Shown piece by piece: positions 33,235 to 43,293 of a DNA stretch of 64,000 nucleotides. Made by a program: the position numbers and the translations under genes. This stretch comes from Centipeda felix. Its GTDB lineage: Bacteria; Bacillota; Negativicutes; Selenomonadales; Selenomonadaceae. The stretch's first letter is position 1. The number at the start of each line of letters is the position of its first letter. The stretch is taken from assembly GCF_900186465.1 (NCBI RefSeq), contig NZ_LT891957.1, forward strand, positions 122,328-186,327, read 5' to 3'. The notes below the pieces were generated by a model, which ran no database searches, was not told the origin of the DNA, and was given only the letters and a program-made list of their open reading frames with translations.

Positions 33235-35454
33235 TTATCCCTCTCCGTTTCCTGCGCCGAGGGTGCGCGTGACGCGGTAGACGTCCTTGAGCTGGCGGAC
33301 ACGCGTCATGACCCGCTCGATCTGGTCGATGTTGCTGACGCTGAGTCCGAGCTGGACGGTGGAGGTTTTATTGCGGCGGTTCGGCGTGGCGTTGATGGTC
33401 TGGATGTTGATCTTCATCTCAGACGGCACGGCGAGGATCTCCGAGAGCATCCCGTTGCGGTCGTTGCAGATGATCTCGATGCCGACGGTGTACTCCTTGT
33501 CCAGACCGATGTCCCAGCTCACCTCGATCATGCGCGTAAACTCGGTGTCGTTGAGGACGTTCGGGCAGTCGGAGCGGTGCACGGAGACGCCCCGTCCGCG
33601 CGTGATGTAGCCCGTGATTGGGTCGCCCGGGACAGGGTTGCAGCAGCGCGCGAGGCGCACGAGGTAGCCGCCCTCCCCTTCGACGAGGACGCCATGACTT
33701 GCCTTTTTCCGCTTGCCACGGCGTGGCGCCTTGAGCTCCGAGAGCATCTGCGAGACCTCTGGCGGTGTGCTGTCCTTGATTGCCTGCTGATAGAGCTCAA
33801 TCAGCTTCGTCATCGCTCCGCGCAGGCTGACACCGCCGTAGCCGAGTGCGGCGAGCAGATCGTCCTCGCTCTGCACATTGAGCTTTTCCGCGACCTTGGC
33901 AAGTCGCCCATCCGTCATGAGATCCTTTGCCGCATAGCCAAGACGCTTTGCCTCATCGCGGATGAGGGTCATGCCGCGCTCGATGTTCGCCTCGCGGTTC
34001 TCCCGTTTGAACCATGCGCGTATCTTCCCGCGCGTCGCCGAGGAGGCAACGGTGTTCAGCCAGTCGGGGCTCGGTCCGCTGCTCGCCTTGTTCGTGACGA
34101 TGGAGACGATGTCGCCATTCTTCAGCTTGTATTCGAGCGGCACGATCTTCCCGTTGACCTTTGCGCCGACGCAGTGATGCCCGATCTCCGTGTGGATGTG
34201 ATAGGCAAAGTCGATGGGGTTCGAGCCTTTCGGCAGATCAATGACATCACCGCGCGGCGTAAAGACAAAGACCTCGTCGGAGAACACATCGAGCTTCAGC
34301 GCCTCAAAGAATTCCTTCGGATCGTCGTATTCCTTCTGGAGGCTGACCATCTGACGCAGCCACGACATCTTTTGATCGTTCTCATCGCCCGCGCCGACGC
34401 TCCGCCCCGCCTCCTTATACTTCCAGTGCGCCGCAATACCGAACTCGGAGATCTGGTGCATCGCCTTGGTGCGGATCTGGATCTCGAGCGGATCCCCCTC
34501 CGTCATGACGGTCGTATGCAGGGACTGATAGCCGTTGGACTTCGGCATGGCAATATAGTCCTTGAACCGCCCCGGGATCGGCTTCCACATCGCGTGGATG
34601 ACGCCGAGCACACCGTAGCAGTCCTTGACCGTCGAGACGAGGACGCGCACCGCTGAGAGGTCGTAGATCTCATTGATGCTCTTGTTGTCCCGCTTCATCT
34701 TGCGATAGATGCTGTAAAAATGCTTCGCGCGGCCCTTGATCTCTGCCTCGATTCCCGCCGCCTCAAGCTGGGCACGGATTTTTTGAACGGCATCCTGAAT
34801 AAATTCCTGCCGCTCACGCCGCTTCTGCTTAACCTCTTCCACGAGCGTATAGTATGCCTCGGGTTCCAAATACCGCAGGCAAAGATCCTCGAGCTCCGCC
34901 TTGATGCCGGAGATGCCGAGACGATTCGCGAGCGGCGCATAGACTTCGAGTGTCTCCCGTGCGATGCGCTGGCGTTTGTCCTCACGCATATACTTCAGCG
35001 TGCGCATGTTGTGCAGACGGTCGGCAAGCTTAATCATGATGACGCGGATGTCCTTCGCCATGGCGAGAAACATCTTGCGGTAGTTCTCGAGTTTGACATC
35101 CTCCTTGGACATGGACTCAATGCGCCCGAGTTTCGTCACGCCGTCAATGAGCGTCATGACGTTCTTTCCGAATACCGCCTCGATCTCCTCGAGGGTAGTC
35201 TGCGTGTCCTCCACCACGTCGTGCAGAAATGCGGCGCATATCGTCTCATCGTCAAGATGGAGCGTTGTAAGGATATAGGCGACGTGCATGGGATGGACGA
35301 TATATGGCTCACCCGAGACACGTTCCTGTCCCCGATGAGCGTTTGCCGCAAATTCGTAGGCGCGTATAATTTTGTTGATATCCGCGTTTGGCTGATATGC
35401 GGCAATTTCCTCCAGGATCATATCGAGTGTCACAGGTTTCAGTTCATCCGACAT
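33235..35454 (-). CDS. relA: RelA/SpoT family (p)ppGpp synthetase/hydrolase
   Basis: 739 residues from the ATG at 35454, which overlaps the recJ stop region by 11 bases. An HD hydrolase domain comes first (HPMHVAYIL, FLHDVVEDT near residues 77-84, KLADRLHNMRTL). The synthetase domain follows with AKHFYSIYRKMKR and YQSLHTTVM. Then come a TGS domain (FVFTPRGDVIDLPKGSNPID) and a C-terminal zinc-finger/ACT region (RLARCCNPVPGD, then IICNDRNGMLSEIL). All key residues for both activities look present, so it is probably a bifunctional Rel enzyme. It is the last gene of a recJ-relA pair. Confidence 0.95.
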   Translation of the reverse strand: MSDELKPVTLDMILEEIAAYQPNADINKIIRAYEFAANAHRGQERVSGEPYIVHPMHVAYILTTLHLDDETICAAFLHDVVEDTQTTLEEIEAVFGKNVMTLIDGVTKLGRIESMSKEDVKLENYRKMFLAMAKDIRVIMIKLADRLHNMRTLKYMREDKRQRIARETLEVYAPLANRLGISGIKAELEDLCLRYLEPEAYYTLVEEVKQKRRERQEFIQDAVQKIRAQLEAAGIEAEIKGRAKHFYSIYRKMKRDNKSINEIYDLSAVRVLVSTVKDCYGVLGVIHAMWKPIPGRFKDYIAMPKSNGYQSLHTTVMTEGDPLEIQIRTKAMHQISEFGIAAHWKYKEAGRSVGAGDENDQKMSWLRQMVSLQKEYDDPKEFFEALKLDVFSDEVFVFTPRGDVIDLPKGSNPIDFAYHIHTEIGHHCVGAKVNGKIVPLEYKLKNGDIVSIVTNKASSGPSPDWLNTVASSATRGKIRAWFKRENREANIERGMTLIRDEAKRLGYAAKDLMTDGRLAKVAEKLNVQSEDDLLAALGYGGVSLRGAMTKLIELYQQAIKDSTPPEVSQMLSELKAPRRGKRKKASHGVLVEGEGGYLVRLARCCNPVPGDPITGYITRGRGVSVHRSDCPNVLNDTEFTRMIEVSWDIGLDKEYTVGIEIICNDRNGMLSEILAVPSEMKINIQTINATPNRRNKTSTVQLGLSVSNIDQIERVMTRVRQLKDVYRVTRTLGAGNGEG

Positions 35455-37432
35455 TTTTTGTCGCCTCCTTTCTCTCCTGATGCTGACGATAGGTCGGCGC
35501 ATCCATCAGCTCCATTGTACCCCGCGGCGGAACAAAATTCCACCCCTCAGACGATACATTCAGCACGCCGAGCTCCAAAAAGATCTGCAGGGCGCAGTCC
35601 ATCGTGTAATGTGAGATATGTTCCATCGTATATGAAAAGCGGTGGGTAAGCACAGGTACACTCCCCCGTATCGTCCCATCCTCCGCCGCAAGAGAACGCA
35701 GGAAGGCATAGATCCTGCGAAGCAGTTCCCGCTCTGGAAAGATGCGTTCGTGTGCGGCGGGCGTGACCGTATCCACCATGCACTGCACGGAGCGTTCGCC
35801 CTGCCACTCGTTGATGCCCGGCGTATAGGCGAGGTCGCTGTCCTCCTCCGTCAGCACTGTCGCGAGATCGCCCGCATTCCAGTAAAGTGCCGTGATGTGA
35901 TGCTCCCGCGTGCCGATGTCCATGCGCAGATGCTTTCCCTCCGCACCGATGGACGATGCCTTCTGCGGACGGACGTTCCGCACGCCGAAGATCGGGCGCG
36001 GATTTCCCATCCCATACGGCTCCAGCAGAGCCAGCTCCTCCACTGTCTCGACGGTCCAGTCCGCAGGAGCGGCAAGAGCAGAAACGGCGACCTTCGGGAT
36101 AAAGTCCTGCGCGGTCAGTCTGGTGCGCACCGCCTCCGAAAAGGCACGGCGAAAGTCCGAGAGCCGTTCACAGGAGAGTGTCAGTCCTGCCGCCATAGCA
36201 TGTCCGCCGAACTGGATGAGGGTGTCACGACAGGCGGAAAGTGCCTCATAGAGATGCAGTCCCGCGATGCTGCGGCATGAGCCCTTATAGACATCGTCCA
36301 GACGCGTGAGGACAATGCTCGGTCGATAATATTTTTCGACCAGGCGAGATGCCACGATGCCGATTACGCCTGCGTTCCATTCCTCTCCTGCCACGACAAT
36401 GGCAGGAACATCGGGAGTGAAATCCGCCAGCTGCCGCTCCGCCTCCGCCAAGATGTCCTGCTCCAGATCACGCCGCTCCGTATTGAGTGCATTCAGCTCC
36501 CCTGCCATGCGGGAGGCACACGCCGTATCCTCGGTTAGAAGGAGCTCTGCCCCATGACGTGCTGTCTCAAGACGGCCTGCCGCATTGAGACGCGGGGCAA
36601 GCTGGAATCCGACCTGTCCCGTGTTGATGCTCTTGTCCGCAAGCCCCGCGACCTCGATGAGGGCGCGGATGCCGACACAAGGGTGCTCTGCCATATGCCG
36701 CAGTCCCATCTGTACAATTTTTCGGTTCTCGCCGACGAGCGGCACAAGATCGGCGACCGTGCCGAGTGCCGCGATGTCCAGATACTCTGCAAAGGATTCC
36801 TTTCTCTCCATCTGCCAAAGTGCCTGAACGAGCTTAAACGCGACACCAACACCTGCGAGATTCTTCTCCGGATAGGCGCAGTCTGCACGATGCGGGTTCA
36901 TCACGGCATAGGCAGGCGGGAGCATCTGCCCCGGCAGATGATGATCCGTGATGACGATGTCCATGCCGCCCGCCGCCTCTGCCACAGTATCCACCGAGGC
37001 AATGCCGCAGTCCACCGTCACAAGAAGGCGGCAGCCCTCCCCCGCGATCTGCTGCAGGGCATCGGCGTTCAGCCCATAGCCCTCCGTGAAACGGTTCGGG
37101 ATATAGTAGGAGACATTGCCGCCAAGCGTGCGGATACTCCGCATCAGGAGGGCGGTTGCCGTCATGCCGTCCACGTCGTAGTCCCCGTAGATCACGATCG
37201 GCTCGTCACGGCGGATGGCACACAGGACGCGCTCTGCCCCGCGCTCCATATCCGCCATGAGAAAGGGATCATGAAACGGCGTATCCGCGGGGTGGAGAAA
37301 AGCTCGCGCTTCCTCTGCCGTGCGGATGCCGCGCTGCCAGAGGAGCTGTCCGATGATGGACGTGACGCCGATCTCTGCGGCGAGCGCGTCCCCCTCGTCT
37401 GTATGCTGTGCGACGATCCATTCTTTCAGCAC
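35444..37432 (-). CDS. recJ: Single-strand-specific exonuclease RecJ
   Basis: About 662 residues. IVIYGDYDVDGMTATALL, LVTVDCGIAS and DIVITDHHLPGQ are the DHH motifs; GGHAMAAGLTL is the DHHA1 signature. It degrades 5' ends in recombination and mismatch repair. I prefer the GTG at 37432 as start because AGGAGG lies 9 bases upstream. In-frame TTG/ATG at 37462/37459 fall in the T tract of the secF terminator. A C-terminal extension of about 120 residues (ERELLRRIYAFLRSL onward) is typical for Firmicute RecJ proteins. Confidence 0.93.
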   Translation of the reverse strand: MLKEWIVAQHTDEGDALAAEIGVTSIIGQLLWQRGIRTAEEARAFLHPADTPFHDPFLMADMERGAERVLCAIRRDEPIVIYGDYDVDGMTATALLMRSIRTLGGNVSYYIPNRFTEGYGLNADALQQIAGEGCRLLVTVDCGIASVDTVAEAAGGMDIVITDHHLPGQMLPPAYAVMNPHRADCAYPEKNLAGVGVAFKLVQALWQMERKESFAEYLDIAALGTVADLVPLVGENRKIVQMGLRHMAEHPCVGIRALIEVAGLADKSINTGQVGFQLAPRLNAAGRLETARHGAELLLTEDTACASRMAGELNALNTERRDLEQDILAEAERQLADFTPDVPAIVVAGEEWNAGVIGIVASRLVEKYYRPSIVLTRLDDVYKGSCRSIAGLHLYEALSACRDTLIQFGGHAMAAGLTLSCERLSDFRRAFSEAVRTRLTAQDFIPKVAVSALAAPADWTVETVEELALLEPYGMGNPRPIFGVRNVRPQKASSIGAEGKHLRMDIGTREHHITALYWNAGDLATVLTEEDSDLAYTPGINEWQGERSVQCMVDTVTPAAHERIFPERELLRRIYAFLRSLAAEDGTIRGSVPVLTHRFSYTMEHISHYTMDCALQIFLELGVLNVSSEGWNFVPPRGTMELMDAPTYRQHQERKEATKNVG

Positions 37433-37461
37433 GTTTTTCTCCTCCTCTTCCCACCTCATCA

Positions 37462-37495
37462 AAAGAGCCTGCTCAGCGACCCAAGCAGGCTCTTT
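37462..37495 (-). terminator. Terminator after secF
   Basis: AAAGAGCCTGCT and AGCAGGCTCTTT form a 12-base perfect stem with a 10-base loop and flanking T runs. Confidence 0.85.
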
Positions 37496-37505
37496 CCCTA
37501 TGAAA

Positions 37506-38423
37506 TCACTCCGCCGCTGCAGGTTTTACCGCAGGGCGGCGATGCTCCGTCCGATTGCGCAGCTCAATCCAGAGCTGGCTCGCAATGAAGATGGAGGAAT
37601 AGCAGCCAACCGCAAAGCCGATGAGCAGTGCAAAGGCAAAGTCCTTCGTCGTCTCGCCGCCGAACCAATACAGGGCGAACGTCGTGAACAGCACCGTGAA
37701 CACCGTATAGAGCGAGCGGGTCAGCGTCTGATAGATGGAACGGTTGACCAGCTCGTTCACATCCCCGCCGCGGCGGAAATGCAGTTTCAGATTCTCACGG
37801 ATACGGTCAAAGATAACGATGGTATCGTTGATGGAGTATCCGACAATCGTCAGCAGAGCGGCGATAAACGAAGAGTCAATCTGCCGCTGCGTGAACGAAA
37901 AGACTGCCATGACGATGATGATGTCATGGATGAGCGCGAGCACGGCCGACACCCCAAAACGCCACTCAAAGCGATACGCGACATAGAGGATGATGAGTGC
38001 CCATGAGATCACGAGAGCAAGCACGGCGTTCGTAATCAGCTCGCCGCCGATGGTCGCACCGACCTTTTCCTCGCGCAGCACTGTGTAGGGACCGACATCC
38101 TGCGTGAGTGATGCCATGACTTCCTTGCGTTGGTTCTCCTCAAGGTCGATCGTGCGGATCATCACGTTCTCAGACGCATCAATCCCCGCCTCTGCACCTG
38201 CAAACTGGATCGTGCTGCCGTCCAGATCATACTTTGCGAGGCTGCTGCGCACCCCCTGCAGGGTCACAGGCTGCTCAAAGCGCAGATCCATGATCGTGCC
38301 GCCCGTGAAGTCGATGCCGAAGTTGAATCCGCGCACGCCCATGCAGATAATCCCAGGGATAATGACGAGCAGGGAGATCAGAAACCATATTTTGCGATGT
38401 CCTGCGATATCGAACTTAGGCAT
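37506..38423 (-). CDS. secF: Protein translocase subunit SecF
   Basis: 305 residues from MPKFDIAGH at 38423. GFNFGIDFTGGTIMDLRF is the SecF/SecD fold marker; VGYSINDTIVIFDRIREN is the conserved fourth-helix motif; six membrane helices. With SecD it uses the proton gradient to finish protein export. The start overlaps the secD end by 8 bases. Confidence 0.95.
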   Translation of the reverse strand: MPKFDIAGHRKIWFLISLLVIIPGIICMGVRGFNFGIDFTGGTIMDLRFEQPVTLQGVRSSLAKYDLDGSTIQFAGAEAGIDASENVMIRTIDLEENQRKEVMASLTQDVGPYTVLREEKVGATIGGELITNAVLALVISWALIILYVAYRFEWRFGVSAVLALIHDIIIVMAVFSFTQRQIDSSFIAALLTIVGYSINDTIVIFDRIRENLKLHFRRGGDVNELVNRSIYQTLTRSLYTVFTVLFTTFALYWFGGETTKDFAFALLIGFAVGCYSSIFIASQLWIELRNRTEHRRPAVKPAAAE

Positions 38424-39672
38424 TCTTCTCAGCCCCCTTCTTTCCCTCGAGCATAAAGCCCGTCGCACCATAGAGGCGCGGATTCTCTGACAGCTTCGAG
38501 TTGATCATCAGCTTGAGCATGAACTGCGTCAGCGTGATCGCCGTAAACATGGAGAGAATCGTGCCGACGCCAAGCGTGATGGCAAAGCCGCGTATCGTCC
38601 CCGTCCCGAGGAAGAAGAGCACACCCGCCGCGATCAGCGTCGTGACATTCGAGTCAAAGATCGTTGTAAATGCACGCTTGAACCCCGCGTCCATGGCAAG
38701 GCGCAGGGACTTCCCATTGATCTGATACTCCTCTTTGAAGTGCTCAAAGATGAGCACGTTCGCATCCACCGCCATGCCGATGGAGAGGATGATGCCCGCA
38801 ACGCCCGGGAGAGTCAGGGTTGCATCCATCAGGTAGAGGATACCGAGCAGCATGATCGTATATGCCATCAGTGCCACGTCGGCAATGAACCCCGAGAAAT
38901 GATAGAAGAAAATCATGAATACGACGACCGCACCAAGGCCGACCGCAAAGGCGAACTGGGACTTGTCCTTCGAGTCCTGTCCGAGCGTCGGGCCGACCGT
39001 GCGCGTCTCGATGATCTCGACCTTCACGGGCAGTGCGCCGCTGCGCAGGACGACGGCGAGGTTCTGTGCCTCCTCGAGCGTCTTCTGTCCCGTGATCTCC
39101 GCACGTCCGCCGAGAATCGGCTCGCGTACGTTTGGCGCAGTGAGTACCTCACCGTCAAGCAGGATCGCAATCGTACGCCCGACGTTCTTCATCGTCAGGT
39201 CGGCGAATTTCTGTGCACCCTCATCTGAGAACTCGAGGTTGACGACGTTCTGCCCCGTCTGCGGATTCGTCGATGCCTGTGCATCTTTCAGATCGGTACC
39301 GGTCAGGACGGTATTTCCTTCCTCATCACGGAACTCGAGCATCGCCGTCTTGCCAATGGTCTTGATCGCTGCATCGGGATCCTTGACGCCCGGCAGCTCG
39401 ATGATGACGCGCCGCTCACCCTCGCGCTGGATGATCGGCTCGGTGAGGCCAAGTGCATTGACGCGCTTCTCCATGATCGCCACCACGCGGTTCATCGCAT
39501 CGTCGTTGACCTGTGCCTGTTCCGTATCGACCGCCTCCAGGACGACGTGTGTACCGCCCTGCAGGTCAAGCCCCTGTCGTATGGAGCTCGCAAGCGGCCG
39601 AACGCACACGAAAAAAGCTGCGATGATGACGGCGACCGTAATCACCAGCTTTAACAGACTATGTTGTCTCAA
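38416..39672 (-). CDS. secD: Protein translocase subunit SecD
   Basis: 418 residues. Helix 1 at 8-28, then GLDLQGGTHVVLEAVD, the P1 domain with RRVIIELPGVKDPDAA, LGGRAEITGQ, and the C-terminal helices with GIILSIGMAVDANVLIFEH. Complete, of usual length for Firmicutes. Forms a translation-coupled pair with secF. Confidence 0.95.
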   Translation of the reverse strand: MRQHSLLKLVITVAVIIAAFFVCVRPLASSIRQGLDLQGGTHVVLEAVDTEQAQVNDDAMNRVVAIMEKRVNALGLTEPIIQREGERRVIIELPGVKDPDAAIKTIGKTAMLEFRDEEGNTVLTGTDLKDAQASTNPQTGQNVVNLEFSDEGAQKFADLTMKNVGRTIAILLDGEVLTAPNVREPILGGRAEITGQKTLEEAQNLAVVLRSGALPVKVEIIETRTVGPTLGQDSKDKSQFAFAVGLGAVVVFMIFFYHFSGFIADVALMAYTIMLLGILYLMDATLTLPGVAGIILSIGMAVDANVLIFEHFKEEYQINGKSLRLAMDAGFKRAFTTIFDSNVTTLIAAGVLFFLGTGTIRGFAITLGVGTILSMFTAITLTQFMLKLMINSKLSENPRLYGATGFMLEGKKGAEKNA

Positions 39673-39678
39673 CAGCCT

Positions 39679-40275
39679 TTACCCCTCTTTCACTCTGCCG
39701 TTTCGGCAGTCCATGCTGCGCCGCTCGGTCAGAATCCGATCAACGCGTGCATCCCACGCCGCCATGGGAACGGCAGGAACGATCTGAAAATCAAATGCCA
39801 GAACGAGACGTTCCGCATGCACCGCACGCGGCAGGAAGCGGTCATAATATCCGCCGCCCAGTCCCAGCCGTCCGCCGTCTGCATCAAACGCCGCACCGGG
39901 GACGATGACGACATCGATCTCCTCGGGCGGAATCTGCGCCCCACGTGCAGGATCAGGTGTCGGTATATCAAATGCACCATCGATCAGAGCATCCATGGCA
40001 GCCAGTTCCCGTGCCTCCATTGTGCCGCGCCCCGTGATCTCGGGCAAAGCGATGCGTTTCCCCGCAGAGATCAGCTTCTCCATCAGCGGAAAGAGATCAA
40101 TCTCCTCCGGCATGGATGCGTAGAGCATGACCGTCCCTGCCTGCTTCAGTTCCGGCAGGACCTGCGCCGTGATGACACTGCCCGCATGTGCCCGCTGCTC
40201 CGGTGAAACTGCACGGCGGCGGCTCAGCATCTCCCGCCGCAGAGCCTTTTTCTCAGCACGTATATCCTCTGCCAT
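39679..40275 (-). CDS. 5-formyltetrahydrofolate cyclo-ligase
   Basis: 198 residues from MAEDIRAEKK at 40275. LYASMPEEIDLFPLME and RLGLGGGYYDRFL (ATP/substrate loop) are the family signatures. It converts 5-formyl-THF to 5,10-methenyl-THF with ATP, rescuing folate from a dead-end form. It ends 6 bases before secD and follows yajC by 10 bases, so it is in a yajC-to-secF transcription unit. Confidence 0.92.
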   Translation of the reverse strand: MAEDIRAEKKALRREMLSRRRAVSPEQRAHAGSVITAQVLPELKQAGTVMLYASMPEEIDLFPLMEKLISAGKRIALPEITGRGTMEARELAAMDALIDGAFDIPTPDPARGAQIPPEEIDVVIVPGAAFDADGGRLGLGGGYYDRFLPRAVHAERLVLAFDFQIVPAVPMAAWDARVDRILTERRSMDCRNGRVKEG

Positions 40276-40285
40276 CACAGCGGAT

Positions 40286-40567
40286 TTACTCCTGTCCCTC
40301 ACTCACGCCGCTGATCGCAGAGCGCTCAAAGACGATGCTGACGTTCTCGGCAGCACTGAGGGTAACGGTTTTCTCATCAATCGCAGTAATCCTGCCATGC
40401 ATCCCGCCGAGCGTAATGACCGCATCGCCGACCTTCAGACGGCTGAGCATTTCCTCACGCTTCTTCTGTGCCTGCTTCTGCGGGCGGTAGAGGAGGAAGT
40501 AAAAGAAGAGCACCAGTATAACAATCGGGCCCCACGAACTCAGCTGTGCCATCATTTCTGCATCCAT
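40286..40567 (-). CDS. yajC: Preprotein translocase subunit YajC
   Basis: 93 residues: one membrane helix at 12-27 (GPIVILVLFFYFLLYRPQKQ) and a small cytoplasmic domain with KVGDAVITLGGMHGRI. It joins SecDF. It lies between tgt and the cyclo-ligase gene, in the common tgt-yajC-secDF order. Confidence 0.95.
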   Translation of the reverse strand: MDAEMMAQLSSWGPIVILVLFFYFLLYRPQKQAQKKREEMLSRLKVGDAVITLGGMHGRITAIDEKTVTLSAAENVSIVFERSAISGVSEGQE

Positions 40568-40580
40568 AAAGACAACTCCT

Positions 40581-41705
<1,125 letters not shown>

Positions 41706-41771
41706 TCATCCACCTCCACGCCTGCCAAATTCTCTCTATTGGCGCAAACTCTTCCGACTCACAACACTACT

Positions 41772-41800
41772 ATATTATGTATCACGCCCGACATTGTCAA
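41772..41800 (-). promoter_or_regulatory. Promoter of tgt-yajC-secDF
   Basis: On the minus strand TTGACA (41795-41800), 17-base spacer, TAATAT (41772-41777), about 65 bases before the tgt start. Confidence 0.75.
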
Positions 41801-41943
41801 GCCGATTCGCGACAATTCAATGAGCAAATCCAAATTTTACATTCCATAACATTTATCATAGAGCCGAAATCGGTCAAAATATGGCATCATGCCATGCAGT
41901 GTGGTATACTTGCCATGATTTATCGTGTGCAGGAGGTAGGAAT

Positions 41944-43293
41944 GTGCGAATTGTAGTAGCAGGCGCGGGACAGCTTGGATACAGCATTGCCTCGCTGCTC
42001 TCGGAGGAGGGCATGGACGTCGTCGTGGTGGACGGCGTGTCAAAGCAGCTGGAGGCGGCGAAGACGACGCTCGATGTGCTCACGGTCGAGGCAAATATCG
42101 CGAGCCCCATAACGATGAACGATCCCGACATCAATAGTGCGGACATTCTCATCGCGGTGACGGAGAGCGATGAGGTGAACATCGTCGCCTGTGTCCTCGC
42201 GAAGAAACACGGCATTCGTCATACGATTGCCCGCATCCGCGATATGAAGGTCACGGTGGAGGCAGGCAAGTATCTCAAGGAAAATTTTGACATTGATCTC
42301 GTGCTGAACCCCGAGCTCATCACGGCGAATGAAATCAACCGCATCCTCATGACCCCTGCCGCACTCAACGTGGAGGATTTTGCACAGGGCAAGGTGCAGC
42401 TCTTCGAGACGCGCATCCGCCGTCATGCGCCGATCGCCCGCATTCCGCTCAAGGACTTAACCCTGCCGCAAGGTGTCTTGGCAGGGCTGATCTTTCGTGA
42501 CCATCGAATGATTATCCCCCATGGCGATGATATGTTTCTCCCAGGTGACAATGCCTACTTCATCGGCCTGCAGGAGCGGATCGAGGAGTTCAGCCAGAGC
42601 CTCGTGCCCAGCGACACGAAGAAGCTCGCACGCGTCGCCATCATCGGTGCGGGCCGAACGGGACGTGCGCTCGCGCTCATGCTCGAGCGTCAAGGGGTAC
42701 AGGTAAAGGTGATCGACCGCAGCCGCGAGCGCTGCGAGCTGCTCGCAGGAATGATGTCAACAGGCCTTGCAATCTGCGGCGACGGTACGGATATGGATCT
42801 CCTGATGCAGGAGGGAATCGCCGAGGCGGATGCCATCGTCTGCCTGACGGAGGACGACAAGCTGAATCTGATGCTTGCCCTCCTCGCACGCCATCTCTCA
42901 AACAGCAGCATCAAGTCATTGGTACGCGTCAACCGCAATGAGTATATCGATCTCATGGAGAAGGTCGGCGTAACCATCGCGCTCTCGGCGCGTCTGCTCT
43001 CCGCAAGCGAGGTGCTCGCCTTTGCGCGAGGCGGCGATGTGGCGCGTGTCACCCTGCTCGAGGGCGCACGTGCAGAGGCGCTCGAGGTGATCGTCCGCCC
43101 CGGTGCTCCCGTCGCAGGAAAAAAACTGATGGATGCACGGCTCCCGCGCGAATGTCTCGTCTGTGCCTATGTGCGCGGAGAGAAAGCGGCAATCCCGAAC
43201 GGCACGACGGAGCTGCAGCCGGGAGACCGTGTCATTCTCTTCGTCCTGAAGAGTTTTGCCAATAAGGCTCTCACCTACTTTGGAGACGACTGA
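41944..43293 (+). CDS. trkA: Trk potassium-uptake regulatory subunit TrkA
   Basis: 449 residues from a GTG at 41944 with GGAGG 9 bases upstream. Two RCK units: the first begins RIVVAGAGQLGYSIASLL and the second (residue ~225) RVAIIGAGRTGRALALML, each an NAD-binding Rossmann fold. TrkA-C domains follow each half. It gates TrkH channels according to NAD(H)/ATP. The last base of the stop codon overlaps the next ATG, so trkA and trkH are translationally coupled. Confidence 0.93.
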   Translation: MRIVVAGAGQLGYSIASLLSEEGMDVVVVDGVSKQLEAAKTTLDVLTVEANIASPITMNDPDINSADILIAVTESDEVNIVACVLAKKHGIRHTIARIRDMKVTVEAGKYLKENFDIDLVLNPELITANEINRILMTPAALNVEDFAQGKVQLFETRIRRHAPIARIPLKDLTLPQGVLAGLIFRDHRMIIPHGDDMFLPGDNAYFIGLQERIEEFSQSLVPSDTKKLARVAIIGAGRTGRALALMLERQGVQVKVIDRSRERCELLAGMMSTGLAICGDGTDMDLLMQEGIAEADAIVCLTEDDKLNLMLALLARHLSNSSIKSLVRVNRNEYIDLMEKVGVTIALSARLLSASEVLAFARGGDVARVTLLEGARAEALEVIVRPGAPVAGKKLMDARLPRECLVCAYVRGEKAAIPNGTTELQPGDRVILFVLKSFANKALTYFGDD